Source: JBHHYR01 sp046757585 (GTDB taxonomy: Bacteria; Desulfobacterota; Binatia; HRBIN30). From it: 7,248 nucleotides of DNA. The notes beneath the pieces were generated by a model. It saw nothing but the letters and a program-made list of their open reading frames with translations, was not told the origin of the DNA and made no database searches. A program made the position numbers and the translations under genes. Positions 1-6,763 of the stretch are shown in pieces; position 1 is the stretch's first letter, and every line of letters begins with the position of its first letter. The stretch spans positions 1 to 7,248 of the forward strand of contig JBHHYR010000201.1 of the NCBI GenBank assembly GCA_046757585.1, given 5' to 3'.

Positions 1-21
1 GATTCGATGGCGCATCGCAAA

Positions 22-55
22 ATCCCCCTCGATCCCCCTTTGTCAAAGGGGGAGG
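22..55. repeat. Short intergenic palindromic repeat
   Basis: The octamer ATCCCCCT occurs twice, at 22-29 and 32-39. The second copy starts a near-perfect palindrome, with arms 34-41 and 45-52 (CCCCCTTT and AAAGGGGG) closing on a 3-base loop. It lies outside any gene. Elements of this look (a C-run, TTTGTCAAA and a G-run) are known to me as dispersed intergenic repeats in many proteobacterial and related genomes, but I cannot count copies here. No T-run follows the hairpin, so it is a poor candidate for an intrinsic terminator on the plus strand. Confidence 0.6.
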
Positions 56-197
56 TGGCAATAAAGCCCCGCTGTTATCTTCGGCTTGGGGCTAAGGGCG
101 GCGGGACAGGTGACGGTCGAACGCCATGAACGAGCTGCGCCGGGGCGATCGACCACCGGTGGGTGACCAGCGCTCCACCCCCCCGCGGTGAGCTGGT
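56..197. other. Non-coding leader upstream of nadC
   Basis: I find no supported gene in this stretch. A weak inverted repeat pairs AGCCCC (65-70) with GGGGCT (88-93). No convincing -35/-10 pair is visible, although the promoter of the downstream operon should lie here or just before the window. A possible ribosome-binding site GGTGAG at 187-192 sits five bases before the nadC start. Long open frames on the minus strand across this stretch continue antisense through nadC and are not believed. Confidence 0.4.
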
Positions 198-1043
198 ATG
201 GACGTCTTCGCTCTTCCCGTGGTGGATGCGCTGGTCAAGACCGCGCTCGCCGAAGACGTCGGCGCAGGCGATCTCACGACACGGTTGACCGTGCCAGCCG
301 AGAGCGCGGCGCGGGCCGAGATCGCGGCGCGGGAACGAGCGGTCATCGCGGGACTGCCACTGGTCCGCAAGGTCTGCTGCGCTCTCGGTGGCGGCGTCGA
401 GGTCCGCGAACACGTGACCGACGGAACGCGCGTGGTCAGCGGTGACGTCCTGGCCACGCTTTTTGGCTCCGCGCGCACGCTCCTCACCGTGGAGCGGCTG
501 ATCCTGAACTTCGTACAGCACCTGTCGGGCATCGCGACGCTCACCGCACGTTTCGTCGAAGCCGTGGCGGGCTGCGGCTGCCGCATCGTGGACACTCGCA
601 AGACGACGCCCGGCTTGCGGGTCCTGGAAAAGTACGCGGTCCGCGTCGGCGGTGGGTTCAACCACCGCCAGCGCCTCGATGACGGGATTCTCATCAAGAA
701 TAATCATATCGCAGCGGCCGGGGGCATCAGCGTCGCGGTCGCCGCAACCCGTGTGGCCGCACCGCACGGGCTGAAAGTGGAGGTCGAGTGCGGCACCCTC
801 GGTGACGTCACGGAGGCCCTCGCGGCCGGGGCCGAGATCATTCTCCTCGACAACATGTCGACCGACGAGCTGACACAGGCCGTGCGGCGCATTGCAGGCC
901 GCGCCATCGTGGAAGCGTCGGGTGGCATCACCCTGGACAACGTGCGCGCGGTTGCCGCCACCGGCGCGGACATCATCTCGGTCGGCGCCCTCACCCACTC
1001 CGCACCGGCAATTGACCTGCATATGACCCTGCTTCCGGAATGA
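198..1043 (+). CDS. nadC: Nicotinate-nucleotide pyrophosphorylase (quinolinate phosphoribosyltransferase)
   Basis: This cytosolic enzyme converts quinolinate and PRPP to nicotinate mononucleotide, CO2 and pyrophosphate, the step that joins de novo quinolinate synthesis to NAD assembly. The 281-residue length is normal for the family. Near the N-terminus is ED.GAGDLTT (residues 19-28), followed by the ER..LNF.QHLSGIAT segment (99-114). The central signature DTRKTTPGLR (132-141) leads into KYAVR.GGG.NHR (145-157) and LIKNNH (165-170), which supply basic substrate-phosphate contacts. The barrel ends with VEVE (194-197), LLDN (216-219), EASGGI (239-244) and S.GALTHS (261-268). The ATG at 198 gives the expected N-terminus and has a weak GGTGAG site five bases before it. 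It is the first gene of the apparent operon, 67 bases before birA. Neither nadA nor nadB is visible, so the rest of the pathway lies elsewhere. All expected motifs are intact. Confidence 0.97.
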   Translation: MDVFALPVVDALVKTALAEDVGAGDLTTRLTVPAESAARAEIAARERAVIAGLPLVRKVCCALGGGVEVREHVTDGTRVVSGDVLATLFGSARTLLTVERLILNFVQHLSGIATLTARFVEAVAGCGCRIVDTRKTTPGLRVLEKYAVRVGGGFNHRQRLDDGILIKNNHIAAAGGISVAVAATRVAAPHGLKVEVECGTLGDVTEALAAGAEIILLDNMSTDELTQAVRRIAGRAIVEASGGITLDNVRAVAATGADIISVGALTHSAPAIDLHMTLLPE

Positions 1044-1110
1044 GGCTCCCCACCAACACCCCCTCATCCTCCTTCCCGGTTTCCAGGTTGAGCCTGCAGC
1101 AACCGCCGGC

Positions 1111-1932
1111 ATGACGTCAGCGACCCATCATGCTCCTTTCCAAGTCGACGTCTTACGCCACGCGCGCGCCACCGCACGTCTCGGCGCGACGATCCACTAC
1201 TTCGACCGGCTCGACTCCACCAACACCGTTGCGGGGCGGCTCGCGGCGGACGGCGCTGCGGAGGGAACCTGCGTCGTTGCGGAAACGCAAACGCAGGGCC
1301 GGGGGCGGCTGGGCCGCACCTGGATCTCGCCCCCGTTCCGCAACTTGTACCTCTCGGTCATCCTGCGCCCGCCGATTGCCACCGCCGCGGCGCCGCAGGT
1401 GACACTGGCCGCAGGCGTGGCAGTGGCAGAGACCGTCCGCGAATGGACTCCCCGCGCGGCAATCAAGTGGCCGAATGACGTGGTGATCGACGGCCGCAAG
1501 GTAGCCGGGATATTGACCGAAATGGAGGCGGACAATGACCGAATCCGCTTCCTGATCCTCGGCATCGGCGTGAACCTCAACAGCACACGGGAGGACTTTC
1601 CCGCCAATCTGCGGGACAAGGCTGGAAGTCTGTGCACCGCTGCCGGCCATGCGATCGATCGGGCGGCCTTCGCCGAGCGCTTGCTGTCGCGACTGGAAGA
1701 ACGTTACGATCTGTTCGTGCGTGCGGGATTTGCAGCCATCCGTCCGGTATGGAACGGTCTCTCTTGCCTGCAGGGACGGCAGGTCCGGATCGGCGGCGGC
1801 CAGCAGCGGCAAGAGGGGACCGTAACCGGGATCGCCGAGGACGGTGCCTTGCTGCTACGCAGCGCGACCGGGACGGAACATCGGGTAATCGTCGGTGACG
1901 TCACGCTGGTGGACAGGTGTGGGCGCGGGTAA
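1111..1932 (+). CDS. birA: Biotin--[acetyl-CoA-carboxylase] ligase, group I (no DNA-binding domain)
   Basis: The enzyme activates biotin with ATP to biotinyl-5'-AMP and transfers it to the lysine of biotin carboxyl carrier domains such as AccB. The 273-residue protein starts directly with the catalytic fold: YFDRLDSTN (30-38), then the biotin/adenylate loop GRGRLGR (63-69), KWPNDV (119-124), and GRKVAGIL (128-135), whose K130 matches the catalytic lysine of E. coli BirA. GIGVNLN (151-157) follows, and a small SH3-like C-terminal domain has GIAEDGALLL (240-249). There is no N-terminal winged helix, so unlike E. coli BirA it should not repress biotin genes itself. The start is well bounded: the frame has an in-frame TGA at 1024-1026 and no ATG, GTG or TTG until 1111. 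No strong Shine-Dalgarno precedes it, which suggests modest translation or coupling to nadC. The pairing birA-coaX is common in bacteria. Confidence 0.96.
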   Translation: MTSATHHAPFQVDVLRHARATARLGATIHYFDRLDSTNTVAGRLAADGAAEGTCVVAETQTQGRGRLGRTWISPPFRNLYLSVILRPPIATAAAPQVTLAAGVAVAETVREWTPRAAIKWPNDVVIDGRKVAGILTEMEADNDRIRFLILGIGVNLNSTREDFPANLRDKAGSLCTAAGHAIDRAAFAERLLSRLEERYDLFVRAGFAAIRPVWNGLSCLQGRQVRIGGGQQRQEGTVTGIAEDGALLLRSATGTEHRVIVGDVTLVDRCGRG

Positions 1933-1981
1933 AGTAGCACGATGAGCAAGAACCGGCAGGCCGGGGAGACGGGACAGCAGG

Positions 1982-2746
1982 ATGTTTCTCGCCATTGACG
2001 TCGGGAACACGCAGATGGTGCTCGGCGTGTACGAGGCCACGACGCTGCGGCAGCATTGGCGCCTGCAGACGGAAAGCGGCAGGACCGCGGATGAGTACGG
2101 CGTGATGGTGCGCAGCCTGCTGGGGAATGCATCGCGGCCCGCGATCAGGGGTATCGCAGTGTCCTGCGTCGTACCACCAATGACCCAGACGATCGAGGCC
2201 ATGTGCCGGCGCTACTTAGGCGTCGCACCGCTGGTCGTCGGCCCGGGCATCCGCACCGGCATGCCGATTCTGTACGACAAACCACAAGAGGTCGGGGCCG
2301 ACCGCATCGTGAACGCCATCGCGGCCTACGACCGCACCCGTGATACGACCATCATCGTCGACTTCGGCACGGCGACGACCTTCGACTACGTATCCGCCAG
2401 GGGTGAGTACGTGGGGGGAGTGATCGCACCGGGTCTTGCGATCGCAAGCGACGCGTTGTTCGAGCGCACCGCGAAGCTGTACCGGGTGGAGCTCACCAAG
2501 CCCAAGCATGTCGTGGGACGCAACACGGTGCACGCTATCCAGTCGGGGCTGATCTATGGCTACGTCTCACTGGTCGACGGCCTGGTCACACGCATCCAGA
2601 AGGAAACCAAGGTGAAGGCGCGGGTGATCGCGACGGGAGGCTTCGCACCCCTGCTGGCGTCGGAATCCGCAGCGATCGAAGAGGTGGATGAATTTCTCAC
2701 GTTGGAAGGACTGCGGTTGATCTACGAGCGCAATGCAGCGCACTGA
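1982..2746 (+). CDS. coaX: Type III pantothenate kinase
   Basis: This enzyme phosphorylates pantothenate with ATP, the first step of CoA synthesis. The type III form is typically insensitive to CoA feedback and needs a monovalent cation. The 254-residue length is typical. The ASKHA-fold motifs appear in order: the phosphate-binding DVGNT at 6-10, YDKPQEVGADRI (98-109) with the pantothenate-site GADR, the second phosphate loop DFGTATT (127-133) with the conserved aspartate, GGVIAPG (145-151), the adenosine-side ATGG (217-220) and TLEGL (240-244). A purine-rich GGGGAG at 1963-1968 lies 13 bases upstream, rather far for a Shine-Dalgarno. The ATG at 1982 still gives the exact family N-terminus (M-hydrophobic-AIDVGNT). 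The gene follows birA by 49 bases and precedes the EF-G-like gene by 12, so all are likely cotranscribed. No other pantothenate kinase is visible. Confidence 0.96.
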   Translation: MFLAIDVGNTQMVLGVYEATTLRQHWRLQTESGRTADEYGVMVRSLLGNASRPAIRGIAVSCVVPPMTQTIEAMCRRYLGVAPLVVGPGIRTGMPILYDKPQEVGADRIVNAIAAYDRTRDTTIIVDFGTATTFDYVSARGEYVGGVIAPGLAIASDALFERTAKLYRVELTKPKHVVGRNTVHAIQSGLIYGYVSLVDGLVTRIQKETKVKARVIATGGFAPLLASESAAIEEVDEFLTLEGLRLIYERNAAH

Positions 2747-2747
2747 A

Positions 2748-2758
2748 GCGGAGGCGAT
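2748..2758 (+). promoter_or_regulatory. Ribosome-binding site of the EF-G-like gene
   Basis: GGAGG at 2750-2754 lies four bases before the ATG at 2759, inside the 12-base gap after the coaX stop. It is the clearest Shine-Dalgarno in the first transcription unit and fixes the EF-G-like start. Confidence 0.7.
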
Positions 2759-4843
2759 ATGGCTGATGATGTGACATTGATCCGTAGCGTCGGAGTGGTG
2801 GGCCAGGGGGGCTGCGGCAAAACCTCCCTGGCGGACGCGTTACTCTTTGGCGGCGGCGCCGTGACGCGCCTGGGACGGGTGGACGACGGGAGCTCCCACT
2901 TTGACTTCGAGCCCGAAGAGATTCGGCGCAAGCTCACGCTCACCACGGCGTTTCACCACCTGACCTGGAAGAAGCACGAGATCACGCTGCTCGACACCCC
3001 CGGCTACGCCAACTTCCTTCCCGACACCCTGAACTGCATGCGCGCCTGCACGGGCGTCGTCTTCGTCCTCGCCCCCGCCGCTGACGAGCTGCGGGTGGAG
3101 GCAGAGAAGATCTGGAACCGGGCTAAGGAGCTACGGCTGCCGGTCCTCGGCTTCGTGACCCGCATGGACCGCGAGCGCGCTGATTTTCACGCCGCCGTGG
3201 ACGGCATGAAGAATATTTTCGGCGCAAGGCCGGTCCCGATTCAGATCCCCATCGGCGCGGGAGAGGACTTCCGTGGCGTGGTGGATCTTATCCACATGCG
3301 GGCCTTGATCGCGCAAAGCGACGGCAGCCTCAAGGAAGACGCAATCCCGGCGGATCTCCAGGCGCAGGTCGCGGCCGCCCGAGAACAGATGGTGGAGGCG
3401 GTCGCCGAAGCCAACGACACGTTGACGGAGAAGTACCTCGAAAACGGTGCCCTCACCACCGAGGAAGTTCTCCAGGCACTGCACGAGGGCACGCTGGCTC
3501 GCCGCTTCGTGCCCGTCCTGTGCGGGGCCGCAGCCAAGGCGACCGGTATGCAGCCACTGCTCGACGCCATCGTCGATTATCTCGGGTCTGCCGCAGACCT
3601 CGGTGTGCTCACCGGCCAGGACCCGAAGATCAAGGAACCCATCGAACGCCGCCCCGAAGCTGACGAAGCCTTCTCGGGGTTGGTGTTCAAAACCATCGTC
3701 GACCCGTTCGCCGGCAAGCTGTCCATCTTCCGCGTGCTGTCAGGCACGGTGAGCGCGGATTCAACGGTCCTCAACGTGAACAAAGACAGCAAGGAGCGTT
3801 TCGGACATCTGTTCAAGCTGGCAGGCAAGAAGCAAAATCAGGTTGCCCGCGCCGTCGCCGGCGAGATCGTCGCGGTGGCCAAGCTGAAAGAGACCGCCAG
3901 CGGTGACACACTTGCCGACGACAAGGCCCCGATCCTGTATCCCGGCCTGGCCCAGCCCCCGCCCGCGATCTCCTTCGCGGTCGCACCGAAGAGCAAAGGC
4001 GACGAAGAAAAGGCAACACAGGCGCTCGCCCGGATGACTGAAGAAGACCCGTCGCTGGAGATGCACCGGGATCCGCAGACGCGCGAGCTGATTCTCTCTG
4101 GCGTCGGCCAACTGCACATCGAGGTCGTCATCGAGCGGCTGAAGCGCAAGTACGGGGCCGAGGTCGAGCTCAAGGCGCCGAAGGTCCCTTACAAGGAAAC
4201 GATCAAGGGGCGTGCCGAGGCACAAGGGAAGTTGAAGAAGCAATCGGGCGGCCGCGGGCAGTACGGTGACACGTGGCTGAGAGTCGAGCCTCTGCCCCGC
4301 GGCAGCGGCTTCGAGTTCAACAACGAGATCGTGGGCGGCGTGGTGCCCCGGCAGTACATTCCCGCCGTCGAGAAGGGCGTACGCGAAGCGACGAAGGAGG
4401 GCTTCCTGGCGGGCTACCCGATCGTCGATGTGCGCGTGACGCTGTACGACGGCTCGTATCATGAAGTTGATTCCTCGGAAATGGCATTCAAGATCGCCGC
4501 GTCCATGGGCTTCAAAGCCGCGCTGGCCAAGTCCAAGCCGATCCTGCTCGAGCCGATCATGTCCATGGAGGTGAGCGTACCGGACGATGCCATGGGGGAC
4601 ATCATCGGTGACCTCAACAGCCGGCGCGGCAAGGTGCTCGGTGTCGAGGCGAGACCGGGTGGCCAGGTCATCCGGGCACAGGTGCCGATGGCCGAGGTGC
4701 TCAAGTACGCACCGGATCTACGATCCATGACCAGCGGGCGCGGGTCGTTCACGATCGCCTTCTCCCATTACGAGGAAGTGCCGGCGCATCTCGCCGAACG
4801 TGTGATCAAGCAGTCCGAAGCCGCCAAAGCCGCGAAGGCATGA
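2759..4843 (+). CDS. Elongation factor G-like translational GTPase (EF-G paralogue)
   Basis: This 694-residue protein has the full five-domain EF-G layout. The G domain covers roughly 1-300, domain II 301-390, domain III 404-475, domain IV 476-600 and domain V 601-680, with a short Ala/Lys tail. Domain IV is well conserved (QSGGRGQYG 495-503, DGSYHEVDSSE 564-574), so it should enter the ribosomal A site as EF-G does. The nucleotide site departs from housekeeping EF-G: G1 is GQGGCGKT (15-22) instead of AHIDAGKT, switch I is RKLTLTT (57-63) instead of RGITI, G3 is DTPGY (79-83) with Tyr replacing the GTPase-activating His, and G4 is TRMD (134-137) instead of NKMD. T60 of switch I is kept. This fits the EF-G-like/EF-G2 group rather than canonical fusA. 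No rpsL, rpsG or tuf is beside it, which also argues against the str-operon gene. The precise role is unknown. It overlaps the next gene by four bases. Confidence 0.93.
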   Translation: MADDVTLIRSVGVVGQGGCGKTSLADALLFGGGAVTRLGRVDDGSSHFDFEPEEIRRKLTLTTAFHHLTWKKHEITLLDTPGYANFLPDTLNCMRACTGVVFVLAPAADELRVEAEKIWNRAKELRLPVLGFVTRMDRERADFHAAVDGMKNIFGARPVPIQIPIGAGEDFRGVVDLIHMRALIAQSDGSLKEDAIPADLQAQVAAAREQMVEAVAEANDTLTEKYLENGALTTEEVLQALHEGTLARRFVPVLCGAAAKATGMQPLLDAIVDYLGSAADLGVLTGQDPKIKEPIERRPEADEAFSGLVFKTIVDPFAGKLSIFRVLSGTVSADSTVLNVNKDSKERFGHLFKLAGKKQNQVARAVAGEIVAVAKLKETASGDTLADDKAPILYPGLAQPPPAISFAVAPKSKGDEEKATQALARMTEEDPSLEMHRDPQTRELILSGVGQLHIEVVIERLKRKYGAEVELKAPKVPYKETIKGRAEAQGKLKKQSGGRGQYGDTWLRVEPLPRGSGFEFNNEIVGGVVPRQYIPAVEKGVREATKEGFLAGYPIVDVRVTLYDGSYHEVDSSEMAFKIAASMGFKAALAKSKPILLEPIMSMEVSVPDDAMGDIIGDLNSRRGKVLGVEARPGGQVIRAQVPMAEVLKYAPDLRSMTSGRGSFTIAFSHYEEVPAHLAERVIKQSEAAKAAKA

Positions 4844-5367
4844 GTGACGACGCCAGCGAAATCGAAGCCATTGCCGAACGCGTCGAGCGCGGCGAGGATC
4901 CGTACACCGTCCCGGAAGAACTACTCACTGAGTCCAAGGAACGAAAGCCAGCCGGCAAGAGCCTGTACGTTCAGATCTTGAACATGACCGTAGGCGAGCG
5001 AATCAAGCTGGCCCTCAAGGGTAACCGCGACGCCCGCATGATCCTCATCCGTGATCCCAACCGCCTCATTCAACGGTTCGTGCTGCAGAACCCACGCATC
5101 AGCGATGACGAGGTCGTTCAGATCGCGCGCAACCGCAACCTTGATGGGGATCTGTTGCGCAAGATCGGTGAACACAAGCACTGGCCACGCAATTATCAGG
5201 TACGCACCGCCCTGGTCACCAATCCCAAGACGCCCCTGGCCACCGCCCTGCACTTCGTCAACAGTCTGACCGAACGTGACATTCGTTTTCTGGCCAAGAG
5301 CAAGCACGTCCCGGCAGCAGTCGTGAACCAAGCCCGCCGCATCCTCATGCAGAAAGCCAGGCACTAG
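4840..5367 (+). CDS. Conserved-looking hypothetical protein, helical repeat-like, coupled to the EF-G paralogue
   Basis: I cannot name this 175-residue protein. It has no signal peptide or membrane segment and is charged and probably cytosolic. Residues 1-40 are acidic and look disordered; the rest is predicted by eye to be helical. Two segments, 68-109 and 124-165, align without gaps 56 residues apart, sharing the pattern hydrophobic-L-hydrophobic-x-(D/N)-P, then (I/L)-(S/T)-(D/E), then A-(R/K). This suggests an internal duplication of HEAT- or LRV-like helical units. Conserved-looking NP.I.D.EV..IA and NPKTP.A.AL resemble small proteins I associate with deltaproteobacterial genomes, but no family name is secure. 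Its ATG overlaps the upstream TGA in ATGA (4840-4843), with GAAGG at 4834-4838 immediately before it, so translation is probably coupled to the EF-G-like gene. A helical scaffold acting with that GTPase is a guess from context only. Confidence 0.85.
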   Translation: MSDDASEIEAIAERVERGEDPYTVPEELLTESKERKPAGKSLYVQILNMTVGERIKLALKGNRDARMILIRDPNRLIQRFVLQNPRISDDEVVQIARNRNLDGDLLRKIGEHKHWPRNYQVRTALVTNPKTPLATALHFVNSLTERDIRFLAKSKHVPAAVVNQARRILMQKARH

Positions 5368-5420
5368 CAGTCCGTGGGAAAACGTGTTGCGATGAAATCA
5401 ACTGAGCTCGCCCAAGAGCC

Positions 5421-5500
5421 TCCTCTCCCGCATTGCCCGCGGGAGAGGATGGAGATGAGGGAACCCTCCCCCTCTGCCGCTAATGTGGCGGAGAGGGGAT
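5421..5500. repeat. Compound palindromic intergenic repeat (two hairpins)
   Basis: The first hairpin has perfect 11-base arms at 5421-5431 and 5439-5449 around a 7-base loop. Short arms GAGGG (5457-5461) and CCCTC (5464-5468) follow. The second hairpin pairs CCCCTCT.CCGC with GCGGAGAGGGG, with one bulged G, within about 5469-5498. The layout resembles REP- or BIME-like mobile palindromes that populate intergenic spacers. It fills most of the 205-base gap between the hypothetical gene and the thiolase-like gene. Because neither hairpin is followed by a T-run, neither is a classic intrinsic terminator, but the pair could still stabilise the 3' end of the upstream transcript. Confidence 0.65.
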
Positions 5501-5558
5501 GTCGTCGGTTGCGCCTGTTCAACGGTGTTTCCACGGGCAGCTAGTGCTAGTAGAGACC

Positions 5559-5572
5559 AAGGACGAGGCATC
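5559..5572 (+). promoter_or_regulatory. Ribosome-binding site deciding the thiolase-like start
   Basis: AAGGA (5559-5563) and GAGG (5565-5568) lie nine and four bases before the ATG at 5573. An earlier in-frame ATG at 5483 would add 30 residues, but it sits in the loop of the second palindromic hairpin and the added residues look like translated repeat. The site at 5573 is therefore preferred. Confidence 0.7.
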
Positions 5573-6763
5573 ATGAATCTCAAGGGACGCGCAGCGATCG
5601 CCGGCCTTGGCATGACCAAGCAAGGGAAGGTGTACGATTACAATCACATGGGCTTCGCCATTGAAGCCGTACGGCTGGCGCTGGCAGACGCGGGCCTCGA
5701 CCGCAGCGCGCTCGACGGTGTGCTGCTCAACCCCGGCCTGAGCTGGGCGGATCGCGGCATGGGGGCGTTCCAGCTCCAGCAGGCGCTGGGGCTGCGCAAC
5801 CTCAAGCTGTCTGTCACCATGCATGCCGGCGGCGCGACCGCCTGCGCGATGATTCAGCAGGCCGTCGAGGCAATCGACGCCGGTCTCTGCACCACTGTGG
5901 CGTGCGTGTTTTCCGACGCACCCCTGCGGCCTCCGCGGCCGAAGCCGCCAGGTGGCACCGCGCGCAGCAACGGTGGCGGCAGCTCGGCAGGCGCCTACGG
6001 CTTCGCCCGCGGCCTCGACGCCGCCTACGGCCAGTTTGGCGTGAACGCCATGTACGCCATGGTGGCGCGCCGCCACATGCACCTCTACGGCACTACCAAC
6101 GAGCACCTCGGCGCCATCGCTGTCGCGCAGCGCCAGTGGGCCAACAAGAATCCCGCGGCACAGTTCTTCGACGTTCCGATGTCCATCGCGGATTACCACC
6201 GCTCGCGCTGGATCGTGGAGCCCTTTCACCTGTTCGATTGCTGCCTCGTTTCGAACGGCGGGCTCGCCGTTATCGTCACTGCCGCCGAACGGGCACGGGA
6301 TCTCAAGCAACCTCCCGTGTACGTCTGGGGCATGGGGCAGGGCCACCCTGGTGGCGACCCATCCGAGACACTCACCTCCGGTGCCGTTCTGGCGAAAGAG
6401 TCTGCCTTTCGGATGGCCGGTGTCACCTTAGAAGACATCGACGTCGTTGAGCTGTACGACTGCTACACCTTCACCGTCCTCGTGTGCCTCGAAGACTACG
6501 GCTTCTGCAAGAAGGGGGAAGGTGGCCCGTTCGTCGCTGACGGCAAGACCGCACCGGGCGGCACCCTGCCAGTGAACACTGGTGGAGGCCAGCTGTCGTC
6601 GTTCTACATGTGGGGGATGACACCGGTGTCCGAAGGTGTCATCCAGTTGCGTGGTGCAGGCGCTGCCCGGCAGGTACCCGGCGCAAAGATCGCGCTGGTC
6701 AGCGGCAACGGTGGCGTCCTGTCCACACACGCCACGCTCGTGCTATCAAACGACGGACCCTAG
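5573..6763 (+). CDS. Thiolase-superfamily protein, lipid-transfer/Ltp2-like (probable acyl-CoA aldolase rather than thiolase)
   Basis: This 396-residue protein has the thiolase fold in the SCPx/lipid-transfer subgroup, a cytosolic enzyme class acting on acyl-CoA thioesters. The N-terminal half shows RAAIAGLGMT (6-15) and the helix EAVRLALADAGL (31-42). Where thiolases have the nucleophile (C in CxSG or CATG), this protein reads HAGGATAC (84-91) with Gly87 at the cysteine position. The GHP histidine motif near the C-terminus is replaced by SFYMWGM (343-349), and the final CxG by SGNGG (377-381). Retained are ELYDCYTFT (293-301) and NTGGGQLS (335-342). Y295 and Y345 fall almost exactly where I recall the proposed catalytic tyrosines of the steroid side-chain aldolase Ltp2, which works with a DUF35 partner. 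A Pro/Arg/Gly-rich stretch spans 118-138. The likely partner is the convergent DUF35 gene. Substrate is unknown; steroid, terpenoid or fatty acyl-CoA are all possible. A conventional acetyl-CoA acetyltransferase is unlikely. Confidence 0.9.
   Translation: MNLKGRAAIAGLGMTKQGKVYDYNHMGFAIEAVRLALADAGLDRSALDGVLLNPGLSWADRGMGAFQLQQALGLRNLKLSVTMHAGGATACAMIQQAVEAIDAGLCTTVACVFSDAPLRPPRPKPPGGTARSNGGGSSAGAYGFARGLDAAYGQFGVNAMYAMVARRHMHLYGTTNEHLGAIAVAQRQWANKNPAAQFFDVPMSIADYHRSRWIVEPFHLFDCCLVSNGGLAVIVTAAERARDLKQPPVYVWGMGQGHPGGDPSETLTSGAVLAKESAFRMAGVTLEDIDVVELYDCYTFTVLVCLEDYGFCKKGEGGPFVADGKTAPGGTLPVNTGGGQLSSFYMWGMTPVSEGVIQLRGAGAARQVPGAKIALVSGNGGVLSTHATLVLSNDGP

Noticed and set aside
65..93. Possible hairpin AGCCCC/GGGGCT upstream of nadC as a riboswitch or terminator
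   Set aside because: The stem is only six base pairs with a 17-base loop, there is no T-run, and I recognise no riboswitch consensus.
1051..1080. CT-rich stretch between nadC and birA resembling half of the repeat at 5421-5500 in reverse
   Set aside because: The similarity is limited to AGGATGAGGG-like purine runs, with no paired arm. Too weak to call a degenerate repeat.
75..1112. 345-codon open frame on the minus strand
   Set aside because: It runs fully antisense to nadC, whose motifs are unmistakable, and reads as arginine/alanine/glycine-rich sequence with no recognisable domain. It is a by-product of high GC.
1942..1998. 18-codon open frame (MSKNRQAGETGQQDVSRH) overlapping the coaX start out of frame
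   Set aside because: It could be a leader peptide controlling coaX, but there is no good ribosome-binding site before it, and the length is what chance would give. It would only merit attention if conserved in relatives.
5519..6346. 275-codon open frame on the minus strand under the thiolase-like gene
   Set aside because: It is antisense to a gene with clear family motifs; composition is His/Ala/Gly/Arg-rich with no domain. Treated as a GC-driven shadow.
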